Shown: positions 40,273 to 49,264 of the stretch, piece after piece | Layout: every line of letters begins with the position of its first letter | How positions within the stretch are numbered: the stretch's first letter is position 1 | Assembly: GCF_014784055.1 (NCBI RefSeq) | Contig: NZ_CP061813.1 | Location: forward strand, 273,501-337,500 | Reading direction: 5' to 3' | Length of the DNA: 64,000 nt | Origin: Polaribacter haliotis | Lineage (GTDB): Bacteria; Bacteroidota; Bacteroidia; Flavobacteriales; Flavobacteriaceae | The notes under the pieces: model-generated | Database searches by the model: none | What the model was told of the DNA's origin: nothing | Seen by the model: the letters and a program-made list of their open reading frames with translations, nothing else | Made by a program: the position numbers and the translations under genes

Positions 40273-40974
40273 ATGATTAAAATAACAGATTTAGTAAAGG
40301 TTTACAGAACAGAAGAAGTAGAAACTACAGCTTTAAATAAGTTGAGTTTAGAAGTTAAAAAAGGTGAATTTGTTTCTATAATGGGAGCTTCAGGTTGTGG
40401 GAAATCTACACTTTTAAATATCATTGGTTTGTTAGATGCTCCAAATAATGGAAGCTATCTTTTTGATGGAACAGAAGTGGCAACTTTCAACGAAAAACAA
40501 AGAGCAGGTTTACGTAAAGCAAATATTGGTTTTGTGTTTCAGAACTTTAATTTAATTGATGAATTAACGGTTTATGAAAATGTGGAACTACCATTAATTT
40601 ACAATAAAGTAAAAGCATCCGAAAGAAAAGAACGCGTTACAGAAATTTTAGAAAGAATTGGCATTGCACACAGAGCAAAACATTTTCCACTACAATTATC
40701 TGGTGGACAACAACAAAGAGTTGCAGTTGCAAGGGCTTTGGTAACTAACCCAAAATTGATTTTAGCAGATGAGCCAACAGGAAATTTAGACAGTAAAAGT
40801 GGAAATGATGTCATGGAATTATTAACAGAATTACACGCAACTGGTGCAACAATTATTATGGTAACGCATTCAGCGTACGATGCACAATTTTCATCAAGAA
40901 TTGTAACCTTAAAAGACGGAGAAATTATTTCTGAAAAAACAAATGAACATAAAGTAGATGTTTTAGTTGAATAA
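40273..40974 (+). CDS. MacB/LolD-type ABC transporter ATPase
   Basis: A 233-residue nucleotide-binding subunit. It has Walker A GASGCGKST (residues 37-45), a Q-loop in GFVFQNFNLIDEL, the signature LSGGQQQRVAVARAL, Walker B LILADEPTGNLDS, and the H-loop MVTHSAYD. The length and sequence are those of the MacB/LolD family, which powers mechanotransmission by FtsX-type permeases rather than transport through the membrane channel. It acts with the two permeases downstream. Confidence 0.95.
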   Translation: MIKITDLVKVYRTEEVETTALNKLSLEVKKGEFVSIMGASGCGKSTLLNIIGLLDAPNNGSYLFDGTEVATFNEKQRAGLRKANIGFVFQNFNLIDELTVYENVELPLIYNKVKASERKERVTEILERIGIAHRAKHFPLQLSGGQQQRVAVARALVTNPKLILADEPTGNLDSKSGNDVMELLTELHATGATIIMVTHSAYDAQFSSRIVTLKDGEIISEKTNEHKVDVLVE

Positions 40975-41085
40975 AGTCACTAAAGACAAAGTCTTAAAAT
41001 TCAATTATAATTATGATTTCTGTGAAACTTATGCTCAAGTTGATTGGGTAACAGAAATCTAAATTCATCAAAAAAAACAGAATTT

Positions 41086-43503
41086 ATGTTACAAATATGG
41101 TTTAAAATATTCTTTAGAAATAGCAAGAAAAACTGGCTAAATACATTGATAAATATCAGTGGATTAACTTTGGGTTTGGCTGGTTTATTAATCATTTTAT
41201 TATATCTAAATGAAGAAAAAAGTTACAATCAATGGAACCCAAATAAAGAAGATGTCTATAGAGTAAACCTAAAAAAACCAAAATCTGGTGAAGTTTGGAT
41301 AACTGCAAATGCTGGGATGTATTTAACGTATCCTAAAGAAATACCAGAAGTTACAGAGTCTTTAATGGTAAAGCCATTTTACAGAAGTAGAGTAATTCAA
41401 TATAAAGATGTTTTTGAATTTACAGACAAAACAATACTTACAGAACCACAGTTTTTTAATTTTTTTCCATTCAAAATTTTAGAAGGTTCCACAGAAAACT
41501 TTGCGAAAACCAGAGATAATATTGCAATATCAAAAGAATATTCTGAAAGAATTTTTAAAGGTGAAAAAGCAGTTGGCAATTTAGTTAAAATCGACAATAA
41601 AGATTTTTTGGTAACCTGTGTTTATGAAATTCCTAAAAACTCTCACCAAGAACCTCATTTATTAATTCAGTTTTCTGAAGAATTTGAAGTGAATTGGGGA
41701 AACCATAATAACGAAGTTTTTTGTAGGGTTGCAAAAGGAACAGATTTAGCTGTTTTAAAGCAAAAAATGGATAAAATTATTAATAACGTTCATAAAATTG
41801 CTGCTGAAGAAAACGGAATTACTGTTGAAGAATTTGACGAACGTTATGGAATACCAACTGTTCTTTTAGATAAATTAGATACAATGTATTTGCACAATAC
41901 AGCAAAAAGAGCTGGGCCAAGTGGAACAGGGAATTACCAATTATTAATGGTTTTGTTAGGTTTGTCCATCCTGTTAATTGTTATTTCTTGTGTCAATTTT
42001 ATAAACTTATCTGTAGCCTCTGCAAGTCAACGAGCGAAAGAAGTTGGTGTGAAGAAAACATTAGGTTTATCAAAAAAACAACTGCTTTTTCAATATGTAT
42101 TTGAGATTGTTTTGCAAGGGTTAATCTCGTTTGTTTTAGCATTGGTAATTGTAGAATTGGCTTTGCCATTTTTTAATCAATTTGTTGGTAAAGAAATTTC
42201 GATTTTGCATACCAATTCTTTGGTAACATTATTTGTTACTTCAATTTTAATATCATTTTTTGTTGGAAGTATTCCAGCTTTGTATTTATCCAATTTTAAA
42301 GCGATTGAAGTTTTAAAAGGAAGTATTTCTAAAAGTAAAAAAGGAAATTTAGCAAGAAATATGATGCTTGGGGTTCAATTTTTAATATCAGGTTTTTTTA
42401 TTATTAGTATGTTAATTGTTGGGAGTCAAGTAAATTATATGATGGAAAAAGACTTGGGTTTTGACAAAGAACATGTGTTATCTGTTGCATTTTATAATAA
42501 AGTAGATAAATATAAAAAATACCAGTTAACAAGAGAGATTTTAAGTCAAAACAAAAACATTAGTGGTGTTACTGCAAGTATGTTTGTGCCTGGTTATGGT
42601 TTTACAAATGGTACAGATTTAAGACATAAAATAAATGATGTTAGTTTTAATTCTGCTTCTAATTTGATAGATTTTAATTATATAGATTTTGCAGGAATTA
42701 CAGTTTTAAAAGGACGAAATTTTTCAAAAAATATTGCTTCAGATACAATTAATAAAGTTTTAATAAACGAAACTGCAGCCAAACAGTTAGGTATTTTTAA
42801 GAATCCTATTGGAGAAATTGTTAATGTTGGATGGCAAGAAGATAATGCTTTAGGTTTGGAAGTCATAGGAATGATAAAAGATTATCATTTTGACGGTTTT
42901 GATAAAGAAATAACACCAATGTTTTTAGGTATTTGGAATACTTTTGATTTTGCTAAAAATTGGATTTCAATGATTCAGTTTAAAATAAAAGGAAATAATA
43001 TTGAGAAAACAATTGCAGAAATTGAAAGTTTTTGGAAACAGAATATAGATGCCAAATATCCTTTTAATTACGAGTTTATAGATGCCAAATTTGCAGAATC
43101 GTATGAGAAATATCAAAAGCAACAAACCATGTTTCTAATATTATCAGTATTAGTGATTTTAATTTCACTTTTAGGTCTATTTGCTTTGGCAACCTTAACA
43201 ATTCAGCAACGTTTAAAAGAAGTTGCCATTAGAAAAACATTGGGAGCATCCGTAAAAGAAATTATGTTTCAGTTATTAAAAAACTTCTTGAAAGTAGTGG
43301 TTATTTCTTCAATAATATTAATTCCGATTGCATATTATTTTATGGAAAACTGGTTAGAAAACTTTGTGTACAGAGTAGAAATGCCAATATTACCTTATGT
43401 ATTAACTCCAATTATATTAATTGTTTTAGTCTTTGTAGTTGTTGGTTTAAAAGCTTACAACGCAACAAAAATCGATTTAATTAAATATTTAAAATTCGAA
43501 TAA
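41086..43503 (+). CDS. FtsX/MacB-type ABC permease, paralog 1
   Basis: An 805-residue permease, from ATG 41086 (MLQIWFKIFFRNSKKNW), which aligns with the start of its paralog; a TTG at 41044 is less likely. It has the duplicated FtsX layout: TM1 near residue 25, a MacB_PCD periplasmic domain (about 45-270), three TMs (about 280-420, beginning LLMVLLGLSILLIVISCVNF), a second periplasmic domain, then three C-terminal TMs (LFALATLTIQQRLKEVAIRK nearby). Exported substrates may be peptides, antibiotics or lipids. It is 2 bp upstream of a close paralog. Confidence 0.92.
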   Translation: MLQIWFKIFFRNSKKNWLNTLINISGLTLGLAGLLIILLYLNEEKSYNQWNPNKEDVYRVNLKKPKSGEVWITANAGMYLTYPKEIPEVTESLMVKPFYRSRVIQYKDVFEFTDKTILTEPQFFNFFPFKILEGSTENFAKTRDNIAISKEYSERIFKGEKAVGNLVKIDNKDFLVTCVYEIPKNSHQEPHLLIQFSEEFEVNWGNHNNEVFCRVAKGTDLAVLKQKMDKIINNVHKIAAEENGITVEEFDERYGIPTVLLDKLDTMYLHNTAKRAGPSGTGNYQLLMVLLGLSILLIVISCVNFINLSVASASQRAKEVGVKKTLGLSKKQLLFQYVFEIVLQGLISFVLALVIVELALPFFNQFVGKEISILHTNSLVTLFVTSILISFFVGSIPALYLSNFKAIEVLKGSISKSKKGNLARNMMLGVQFLISGFFIISMLIVGSQVNYMMEKDLGFDKEHVLSVAFYNKVDKYKKYQLTREILSQNKNISGVTASMFVPGYGFTNGTDLRHKINDVSFNSASNLIDFNYIDFAGITVLKGRNFSKNIASDTINKVLINETAAKQLGIFKNPIGEIVNVGWQEDNALGLEVIGMIKDYHFDGFDKEITPMFLGIWNTFDFAKNWISMIQFKIKGNNIEKTIAEIESFWKQNIDAKYPFNYEFIDAKFAESYEKYQKQQTMFLILSVLVILISLLGLFALATLTIQQRLKEVAIRKTLGASVKEIMFQLLKNFLKVVVISSIILIPIAYYFMENWLENFVYRVEMPILPYVLTPIILIVLVFVVVGLKAYNATKIDLIKYLKFE

Positions 43504-43505
43504 TT

Positions 43506-45920
43506 ATGTTTAAAACGTGGTTTAAAATATTTTATAGAAATAGCAAAAAGAATTGGTTAAATATTGTTGTAAATATTGCAGGTTTAACTGTTGGTTTTGC
43601 AGGTTTGTTAATTGTGCTTTTATATTTTAATGACGAGCAAAGTTATAATGCGAGTAATAAAAATGTAAATGAAATTTATAGAGCAATTCATAAAATGTCT
43701 GATGGAGAAATTTGGGCAAGTAGCACAAATGTAGAAGGTGTAAAATATAAAGAAGATATACCAGAAATAACTGATTATTATTTAAGTAATTCCTGGACAA
43801 ATAGTTCTGTTGTTAAAATTGATGGGAAACAATTATTTATTGAAGATGTATTAAGAGGGGCATCTAATTTCTTTTCTTTTTTTCCTTTTGAAATTGTTGA
43901 AGGTAGTTCAGAAACCTTTACTAAAGCTAAAAATCATATAGCAATATCAGAACAAAAAGCAAAAATTTTATTTGGAAAAAACTCGGCCATTGGTAAAACT
44001 GTTGAATTAAATAATAGAAACTTTATTATTACAACTGTTTATAAAATAGAAGGTAAACATTATTTCATGCCAAATATGGTGTTACAGTTTAAAAAAGAAC
44101 CAGAAGGTCATTGGGGTAATTTTTCAAATAATTTGTTTGTAAAAACAACTAAAGGAGCTGTTTTAGAAACCATTAATAAAAAAGGAAATAATGTTTGGTT
44201 TAAATACTCAACTGAACCACAAGCTAAAAATGCTGGTCTTTCTACAGAAGAATTTTTTAAAAAACACGGTACAACTGTAATTTTTGAACCTTTAAAAGAT
44301 ATTCGTTTAAAAACAATTGCAGATGAAGCTGGTCCAGAAGGTAAAGGAAATTATCAATTAATTATAATTATGCTTTCGTTATCTATATTATTAATTATAA
44401 TTTCTTGTGTTAATTTTATAAACCTGTCTATTGCATCTGCAACCCAAAGAGCAAAAGAAGTAGGGGTAAAGAAAACTTTAGGGCTTTCTAAATTACAATT
44501 AATAAGGCAATATGCTTTAGAGATTGTGCTTCAGGGAGTTCTCGCTTTTATTTTATCTTTAGTTGTAGTAGAACTTATTCTACCTTCTTTTAACAATTTT
44601 ATGAATAAAGAAATCTCCATTTTAAATTTCTCTTTAATTATTAAAGTTGCATTAATTGCATTAATAATTTCAGTTTTTATTGGTTTTATTCCTGCAATTT
44701 ACCTTTCTAAATTTAATGCTGTAGATGTTTTAAAAGGAAATGTTTCTAGAAGCAAACAAGGTGTTTTTGCAAGAAATATAATGTTAGGAATTCAGTTTTT
44801 AATTTCTGGGTTTTTTCTTACAGGCTCATTAATCATTTTTAAGCAAGTAAATTATATGATGAATAAGGATCTTGGTTTTAAAGGCGATCAAGTTATTATG
44901 GTGTCTATGAATGAATTTGAAAATAGATTTAAAAAGTATGAGTTAGCTAAAAAGGAGTTAATTAAACACCCTAATATAGAGGTTGTAACAAGTAATTCTT
45001 TTACCATTGGTGGTGGAAGTTCTATGTCTACAAATGTAGATTATAAAGAACTTTCTATACAAACACATGCAAATGCTGTAGATTTTAATTATTTAGAAAC
45101 AATGGAAGTAACTTTATTAAAAGGTAGGTTTTTAGATGAAAATATGGCTTCTGATACTATTTCTAATGTTATTATAAACGAAACATTAGCCAAAGAGCTT
45201 AATATTTATGATAATCCTATTGGAAAAAAAATAAGACCAGGTTTTAGTGATGAAACTAAAAAAACGAAAACCTTTGAAGTTGTTGGTATGGTTAAAGACT
45301 ATCATACATTTGGTTTAGATCGTAAAATAGTACCAACATTTATGTTCCACTGGAATACTGTTGGTTGGGTTAAGAATAATTTTTGGAAAATGCAATTTAA
45401 AATAAAACCAAACAATGTATCAGAAACTTTAAAGCATTTAGAAAATTATTGGAAACAAAATGTAGAACAAGGTTATCCCTTTAATGCAGAATTTTTAAAC
45501 AAACGATTTGCAAGAACATATAAGAAATATCAAAATCAAAAAACATTGTTTTTAATTTTAACATCTATCGTTATTATTATTTCTCTATTAGGTTTGTTTG
45601 CTTTGGCCACGTTAACAATTCAACAAAGATTAAAAGAAGTTGCAATTCGTAAAACATTAGGTGCTTCTGTAAAAGAAATTATGTTTCAGTTGATAAAAAG
45701 TTTCTTGAAAATTACTTTAATTTCATCTATAATTCTAATTCCAATAGCGTTTTATTTTATGGAAAATTGGCTAGAAGATTTTGTGTATAGAATAGATATG
45801 CCAATTCTCCCATTTATAATTACACCAATAATTTTAACAATTTTAGTTTTTGTAGTTGTAGGTTTAAAAGCATTTAATGCAACAAAAATAGACTTGATTA
45901 AATATTTAAAATTCGAATAA
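43506..45920 (+). CDS. FtsX/MacB-type ABC permease, paralog 2
   Basis: An 804-residue paralog of the previous permease, with the same start (MFKTWFKIFYRNSKKNW), transmembrane pattern and final ~40 residues (both end KIDLIKYLKFE). The periplasmic domains differ most, which suggests a heterodimer with two specialised halves. It is separated by only 2 bp, so the two are coupled. The duplication is presumably ancient since the central domains have diverged. Confidence 0.92.
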   Translation: MFKTWFKIFYRNSKKNWLNIVVNIAGLTVGFAGLLIVLLYFNDEQSYNASNKNVNEIYRAIHKMSDGEIWASSTNVEGVKYKEDIPEITDYYLSNSWTNSSVVKIDGKQLFIEDVLRGASNFFSFFPFEIVEGSSETFTKAKNHIAISEQKAKILFGKNSAIGKTVELNNRNFIITTVYKIEGKHYFMPNMVLQFKKEPEGHWGNFSNNLFVKTTKGAVLETINKKGNNVWFKYSTEPQAKNAGLSTEEFFKKHGTTVIFEPLKDIRLKTIADEAGPEGKGNYQLIIIMLSLSILLIIISCVNFINLSIASATQRAKEVGVKKTLGLSKLQLIRQYALEIVLQGVLAFILSLVVVELILPSFNNFMNKEISILNFSLIIKVALIALIISVFIGFIPAIYLSKFNAVDVLKGNVSRSKQGVFARNIMLGIQFLISGFFLTGSLIIFKQVNYMMNKDLGFKGDQVIMVSMNEFENRFKKYELAKKELIKHPNIEVVTSNSFTIGGGSSMSTNVDYKELSIQTHANAVDFNYLETMEVTLLKGRFLDENMASDTISNVIINETLAKELNIYDNPIGKKIRPGFSDETKKTKTFEVVGMVKDYHTFGLDRKIVPTFMFHWNTVGWVKNNFWKMQFKIKPNNVSETLKHLENYWKQNVEQGYPFNAEFLNKRFARTYKKYQNQKTLFLILTSIVIIISLLGLFALATLTIQQRLKEVAIRKTLGASVKEIMFQLIKSFLKITLISSIILIPIAFYFMENWLEDFVYRIDMPILPFIITPIILTILVFVVVGLKAFNATKIDLIKYLKFE

Positions 45921-46002
45921 ATATTAAAAACAGTCACACTTTAAAAATAATTGAGTCTTTAAATCGTAAACAACAATTTAAAACGAACTTTAAAATAAAA
46001 AT

Positions 46003-46749
46003 ATGAAATTCAAATTAACTCTTTTCTTAATGACTTTATTATGTATTAATAATAGTTTAACAGCTCAGAAAACAATAGAACTTAAAGAAAAGTTTGATAA
46101 AGTAATTGTAAGTCCACATATAGAAGTAGTTTTTAAAAAAGGGGACAAGGCAAGCATTAAAATTGAAGAAATTAGTGTTCCAATAGAAAAGTTTAATTAC
46201 GAATTAGAAAAAGGTACACTCCAAGTATATTTAGAAGGAGCAAAAACCTATACTAAAAATAAAAAGGTTGTTATTAGAAACCAAGAAAGAAAAGTCCCAT
46301 TATATAAAAATAGAGTGGTTAGTTTAATAATTACTTACGCTGATGTATCCATATTTTCTTTAAGAGGAGAAGAAAAAATTACTTTTAATAGTCCATTAAT
46401 TCAAGATAAATGCGAATTACGTATTTATGGTAAATCTGAAGTAACGATTCCTACTATAGATGTAAATAAATTATATGTCTCTATTTACGGAAATAGTTAT
46501 CTTAATATAGAAAAAGGAAAGATTCAGAAGCAAAAAATTACTGCTTATGGAGAAAGTAAAGTTATGGCTTCAGAAGTTGAATCGAAAGAAACTAAACTAA
46601 CTGCTTATGGAAGTGGAACCTTTCAATTAAATGCAACAGAAAGTATAAAAGTAACTTCATATGGAGAAGCAACAGTCTTATATAAAGGAGATGCTAAACT
46701 AAAAAAAGGAATTATTATAGGAGAATCTACTATAAAAAAAGTTCAATAA
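46003..46749 (+). CDS. Secreted GIN-domain (DUF2807) protein
   Basis: A 248-residue protein with signal peptide (KLTLFLMTLLCINNSLTAQ). The rest is a right-handed beta-helix of the GIN/DUF2807 type, with short repeats such as LRIYGKSEVTIPT, VSIYGNSYLNI, ITAYGESKVMASEV and LTAYGSGTFQLNA. Family members are periplasmic or surface proteins without assigned enzymatic activity. It is the last gene of the apparent efflux operon, 82 bp after the second permease, and is followed by a terminator. Confidence 0.88.
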   Translation: MKFKLTLFLMTLLCINNSLTAQKTIELKEKFDKVIVSPHIEVVFKKGDKASIKIEEISVPIEKFNYELEKGTLQVYLEGAKTYTKNKKVVIRNQERKVPLYKNRVVSLIITYADVSIFSLRGEEKITFNSPLIQDKCELRIYGKSEVTIPTIDVNKLYVSIYGNSYLNIEKGKIQKQKITAYGESKVMASEVESKETKLTAYGSGTFQLNATESIKVTSYGEATVLYKGDAKLKKGIIIGESTIKKVQ

Positions 46750-46790
46750 ATTTAAATATATATTGAAATTCAAAAATTCTTTATAAAACT

Positions 46791-46822
46791 AAAAAAGGTC
46801 GAAACTTAATTCGACCTTTTTT
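46791..46822 (+). terminator. Terminator of the efflux operon
   Basis: AAAAAAGGTCGAA (46791-46803) and TTCGACCTTTTTT (46810-46822) form a 13-bp stem with T-rich tail. The gap up to 46980 otherwise holds nothing recognisable. Confidence 0.85.
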
Positions 46823-46980
46823 CTTCTTTTACTAACAAAATTCCTTTGAAGGTTTTGTTTTAAAAATAACCTTTATAATAATTACTTCCAAACTTATTAC
46901 CCCTAATAAATAGAAGGATGCAATTTAAGGTTAAGCTAATTTAAAGCCTATTTCTCGTAGTTTATTGTAAATAATCGTAA

Positions 46981-47790
46981 TTATGGTTTTTTTAAAGCTT
47001 TTTTTATTAGTGTAAATTCATCTTTAAAATAATCTTTAAAAGATTTAGATGTAAATGCTTTAAAATCTTTTGCAAAATGAGATTCATCGTAATAATTATA
47101 CATATAGATTAAATCTTTTAAATCTATTTTATTGCTTTCATATTGTTTCATTAAATTTTTAAAGCGAAAAATTCTAATGTATTTTGCTGGTGTTAAACCT
47201 ACCATTTTTTTAAATAGAGTTTCTAAAGTCTTTTGCCCAAAAGGAATTTCATTTAATAATTCATTTACAGATATCATTCCTTCTTTTAAATGAATGGTAT
47301 GTAAAACCTTATCTATTGCAATTGTATTTTTATTCTCTATTATAGGTATTTCTAATAGTAGTTTTTCTAGTTTTGCGAATAATTTTTTGAAATCATTATT
47401 ATGATTGATAAAAATATTTTCAAACTTATCAGCAAGATTTTTATCTATTTGGTTAAAAACAGAATATTTATGTGAAAATTTAGATATATCTAAACCCGTT
47501 AATTTATGAAGGGCTGTAGGTTTAAAACTTAATCCACAAGCAGAACCAATTTCACTTACATTAAACTTGTAAGACTTGTAGAACTGCCCATTTATAATTA
47601 AATTTTTAATTACAGTTTCATTATTATTTAATGAAATTTTTTGACCATTAGAGTAAATATAAGCTATACCTGTATTGCCAAGAGGTATTATAGTTGCATT
47701 TAATGGAACTATTTTTTTTGAATATACAATATGATAAAAATCTTCAACTAAATGACTTGTTTTATCTACATTAAAATAAGTTAGTTTCAT
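46981..47790 (-). CDS. AraC-family transcriptional regulator
   Basis: A 269-residue protein from ATG 47790 (MKLTYFNVDK); a second ATG is 9 bp upstream. The N-terminal ~150 residues form a jelly-roll-like sensor region. The C-terminal ~100 residues are a paired AraC HTH: MISVNELLNEIPFGQKTLET, then KDLIYMYNYYDESHFAKDFK and SFKDYFKD. The ligand is unknown. It is monocistronic, convergent with the efflux operon. Confidence 0.88.
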   Translation of the reverse strand: MKLTYFNVDKTSHLVEDFYHIVYSKKIVPLNATIIPLGNTGIAYIYSNGQKISLNNNETVIKNLIINGQFYKSYKFNVSEIGSACGLSFKPTALHKLTGLDISKFSHKYSVFNQIDKNLADKFENIFINHNNDFKKLFAKLEKLLLEIPIIENKNTIAIDKVLHTIHLKEGMISVNELLNEIPFGQKTLETLFKKMVGLTPAKYIRIFRFKNLMKQYESNKIDLKDLIYMYNYYDESHFAKDFKAFTSKSFKDYFKDEFTLIKKALKKP

Positions 47791-47938
47791 AGAATGCAAT
47801 TTCCTTATTCTAAAAATAAATAAAAAAAAATATTAATACCTACTATTTTTTGGTTATCCAATTTTTAGTAATCAAAAACTTTAAATTTCTAACAAAAAGC
47901 TTTTAGTACTTATGGTAACTTATTTTTTTAGACAAAAG

Positions 47939-49171
47939 CTAATTATTTTTAATTTCGATTTTATTTTTTTTAGGACTTCTTTCTCTAAATGTACCAGCAA
48001 AAAGTAATCCTCCAATAATACCCATAAGAATGAAAGCAACTTGTTCAAATAAGTTGACAGAACCTGTTGTAGTAGATGGATTAAAAAAGGAGTTACTTAA
48101 ACCCATAAAAGATTTACTTCCTGGTACAAGCATAACAACTCCTTGAATTAAATATACTGTTTTTGGAGTTTTGGAAATCAATCCAAATAAACGACTCATT
48201 GCAACCACAACCAAAGTACCAATAAACGTACTTACTAATATGCCATACCCAGAAAATAATACAGTCATTAAAAATGCAACTACACCTGTTAATACACCAA
48301 AAAGCATATCTTTTTTACGAACCTGAAATATTGGTAATAACGTAATCGATAATATAGGAATGGCTAAATAAATAGTCCATTTAGGCATCTCAGACACATG
48401 ATAAGTTAAGTCAATATTTACCAATGATGTCATTAATGCAATACCAAGTAATACACCAAAAAATTGTTTAAATAATAAGATAATTGCATCAAAAAGTTTT
48501 GCGCCACCAGAAACCAAACTTTTAGAAGTTATTTCTTCTAAAGCAGTTGTAATTGCTAATCCTGGAATAAAAATAATAATAGAAGATAATATAGTTAAAC
48601 CTAAATTAAGGTTTGGAAAAATTAATGTTAGTAAGCAACAGATTATAGTTACAACTAAAGCACTTAAAGATTCGAATACATTTTCTAAATATTTAGACTT
48701 TTTGGTTAAAAAAACTAATAGATAAATAAACGCACCTAATATTAAGGAAAATACAAAAGAAACAAGATTAGTACCTATTAATAAACTAAAACAACCTGCA
48801 GATAAAGCGTATGCTAAAACTAAATATAAATGATTTATTTCCTGTGTTTTTGCATGTATAATATTCAATTCTTTATGTATAGAATCATTGTTAATTTTAG
48901 AATCAATAACCTTATTTGTTAATTCTGCAATTCTAGAATAAGCACCTAAGTTTAAAGAACCTGGTAAAACACATTCAACATAATTATAAGAATTTTCATC
49001 TTCATAAAAAACATAGTTTATCCATGTAGGAGAATCCATAAAACTACCCGTAATTCCTTGTTTTTTAGCTACTTCAGTTAAGTATGCTTGTATTTTGTAG
49101 GAAGGAATACCATATACGTGTAACGCTTTTCCTAGCGCAACTATAAATTGATATTTTTCAGGAATTTTCAT
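47939..49171 (-). CDS. Threonine/serine exporter (ThrE family)
   Basis: A 410-residue membrane protein with fused ThrE/YjjP and YjjB modules. The N-terminal soluble part has ALGKALHVYGIPSYKIQAYL and SFMDSPTWINYVF; nine or ten membrane segments follow (from about residue 125), including IIIFIPGLAITTALEEITS and the characteristic VVMLVPGSKSFMGL. Such transporters export threonine and serine, protecting the cell from inhibitory amounts. E. coli splits the two modules into yjjP and yjjB. It is followed by a terminator and precedes purL on the same strand. Confidence 0.88.
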   Translation of the reverse strand: MKIPEKYQFIVALGKALHVYGIPSYKIQAYLTEVAKKQGITGSFMDSPTWINYVFYEDENSYNYVECVLPGSLNLGAYSRIAELTNKVIDSKINNDSIHKELNIIHAKTQEINHLYLVLAYALSAGCFSLLIGTNLVSFVFSLILGAFIYLLVFLTKKSKYLENVFESLSALVVTIICCLLTLIFPNLNLGLTILSSIIIFIPGLAITTALEEITSKSLVSGGAKLFDAIILLFKQFFGVLLGIALMTSLVNIDLTYHVSEMPKWTIYLAIPILSITLLPIFQVRKKDMLFGVLTGVVAFLMTVLFSGYGILVSTFIGTLVVVAMSRLFGLISKTPKTVYLIQGVVMLVPGSKSFMGLSNSFFNPSTTTGSVNLFEQVAFILMGIIGGLLFAGTFRERSPKKNKIEIKNN

Positions 49172-49216
49172 TTGTACTTATTTAAAATTGCTATTTTACT
49201 ATTTATTTAAACAAAA

Positions 49217-49243
49217 AAAAGGGCTTTTTAAAAAAGCCCTTTT
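49217..49243 (-). terminator. Terminator downstream of purL
   Basis: AAAAGGGCTTTTT and AAAAAGCCCTTTT form a 13-bp stem around 49230; T-rich both sides. It lies between the purL stop and the thrE-like start. Confidence 0.85.
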
Positions 49244-49264
49244 ATAGATACTTCTTATATAATA

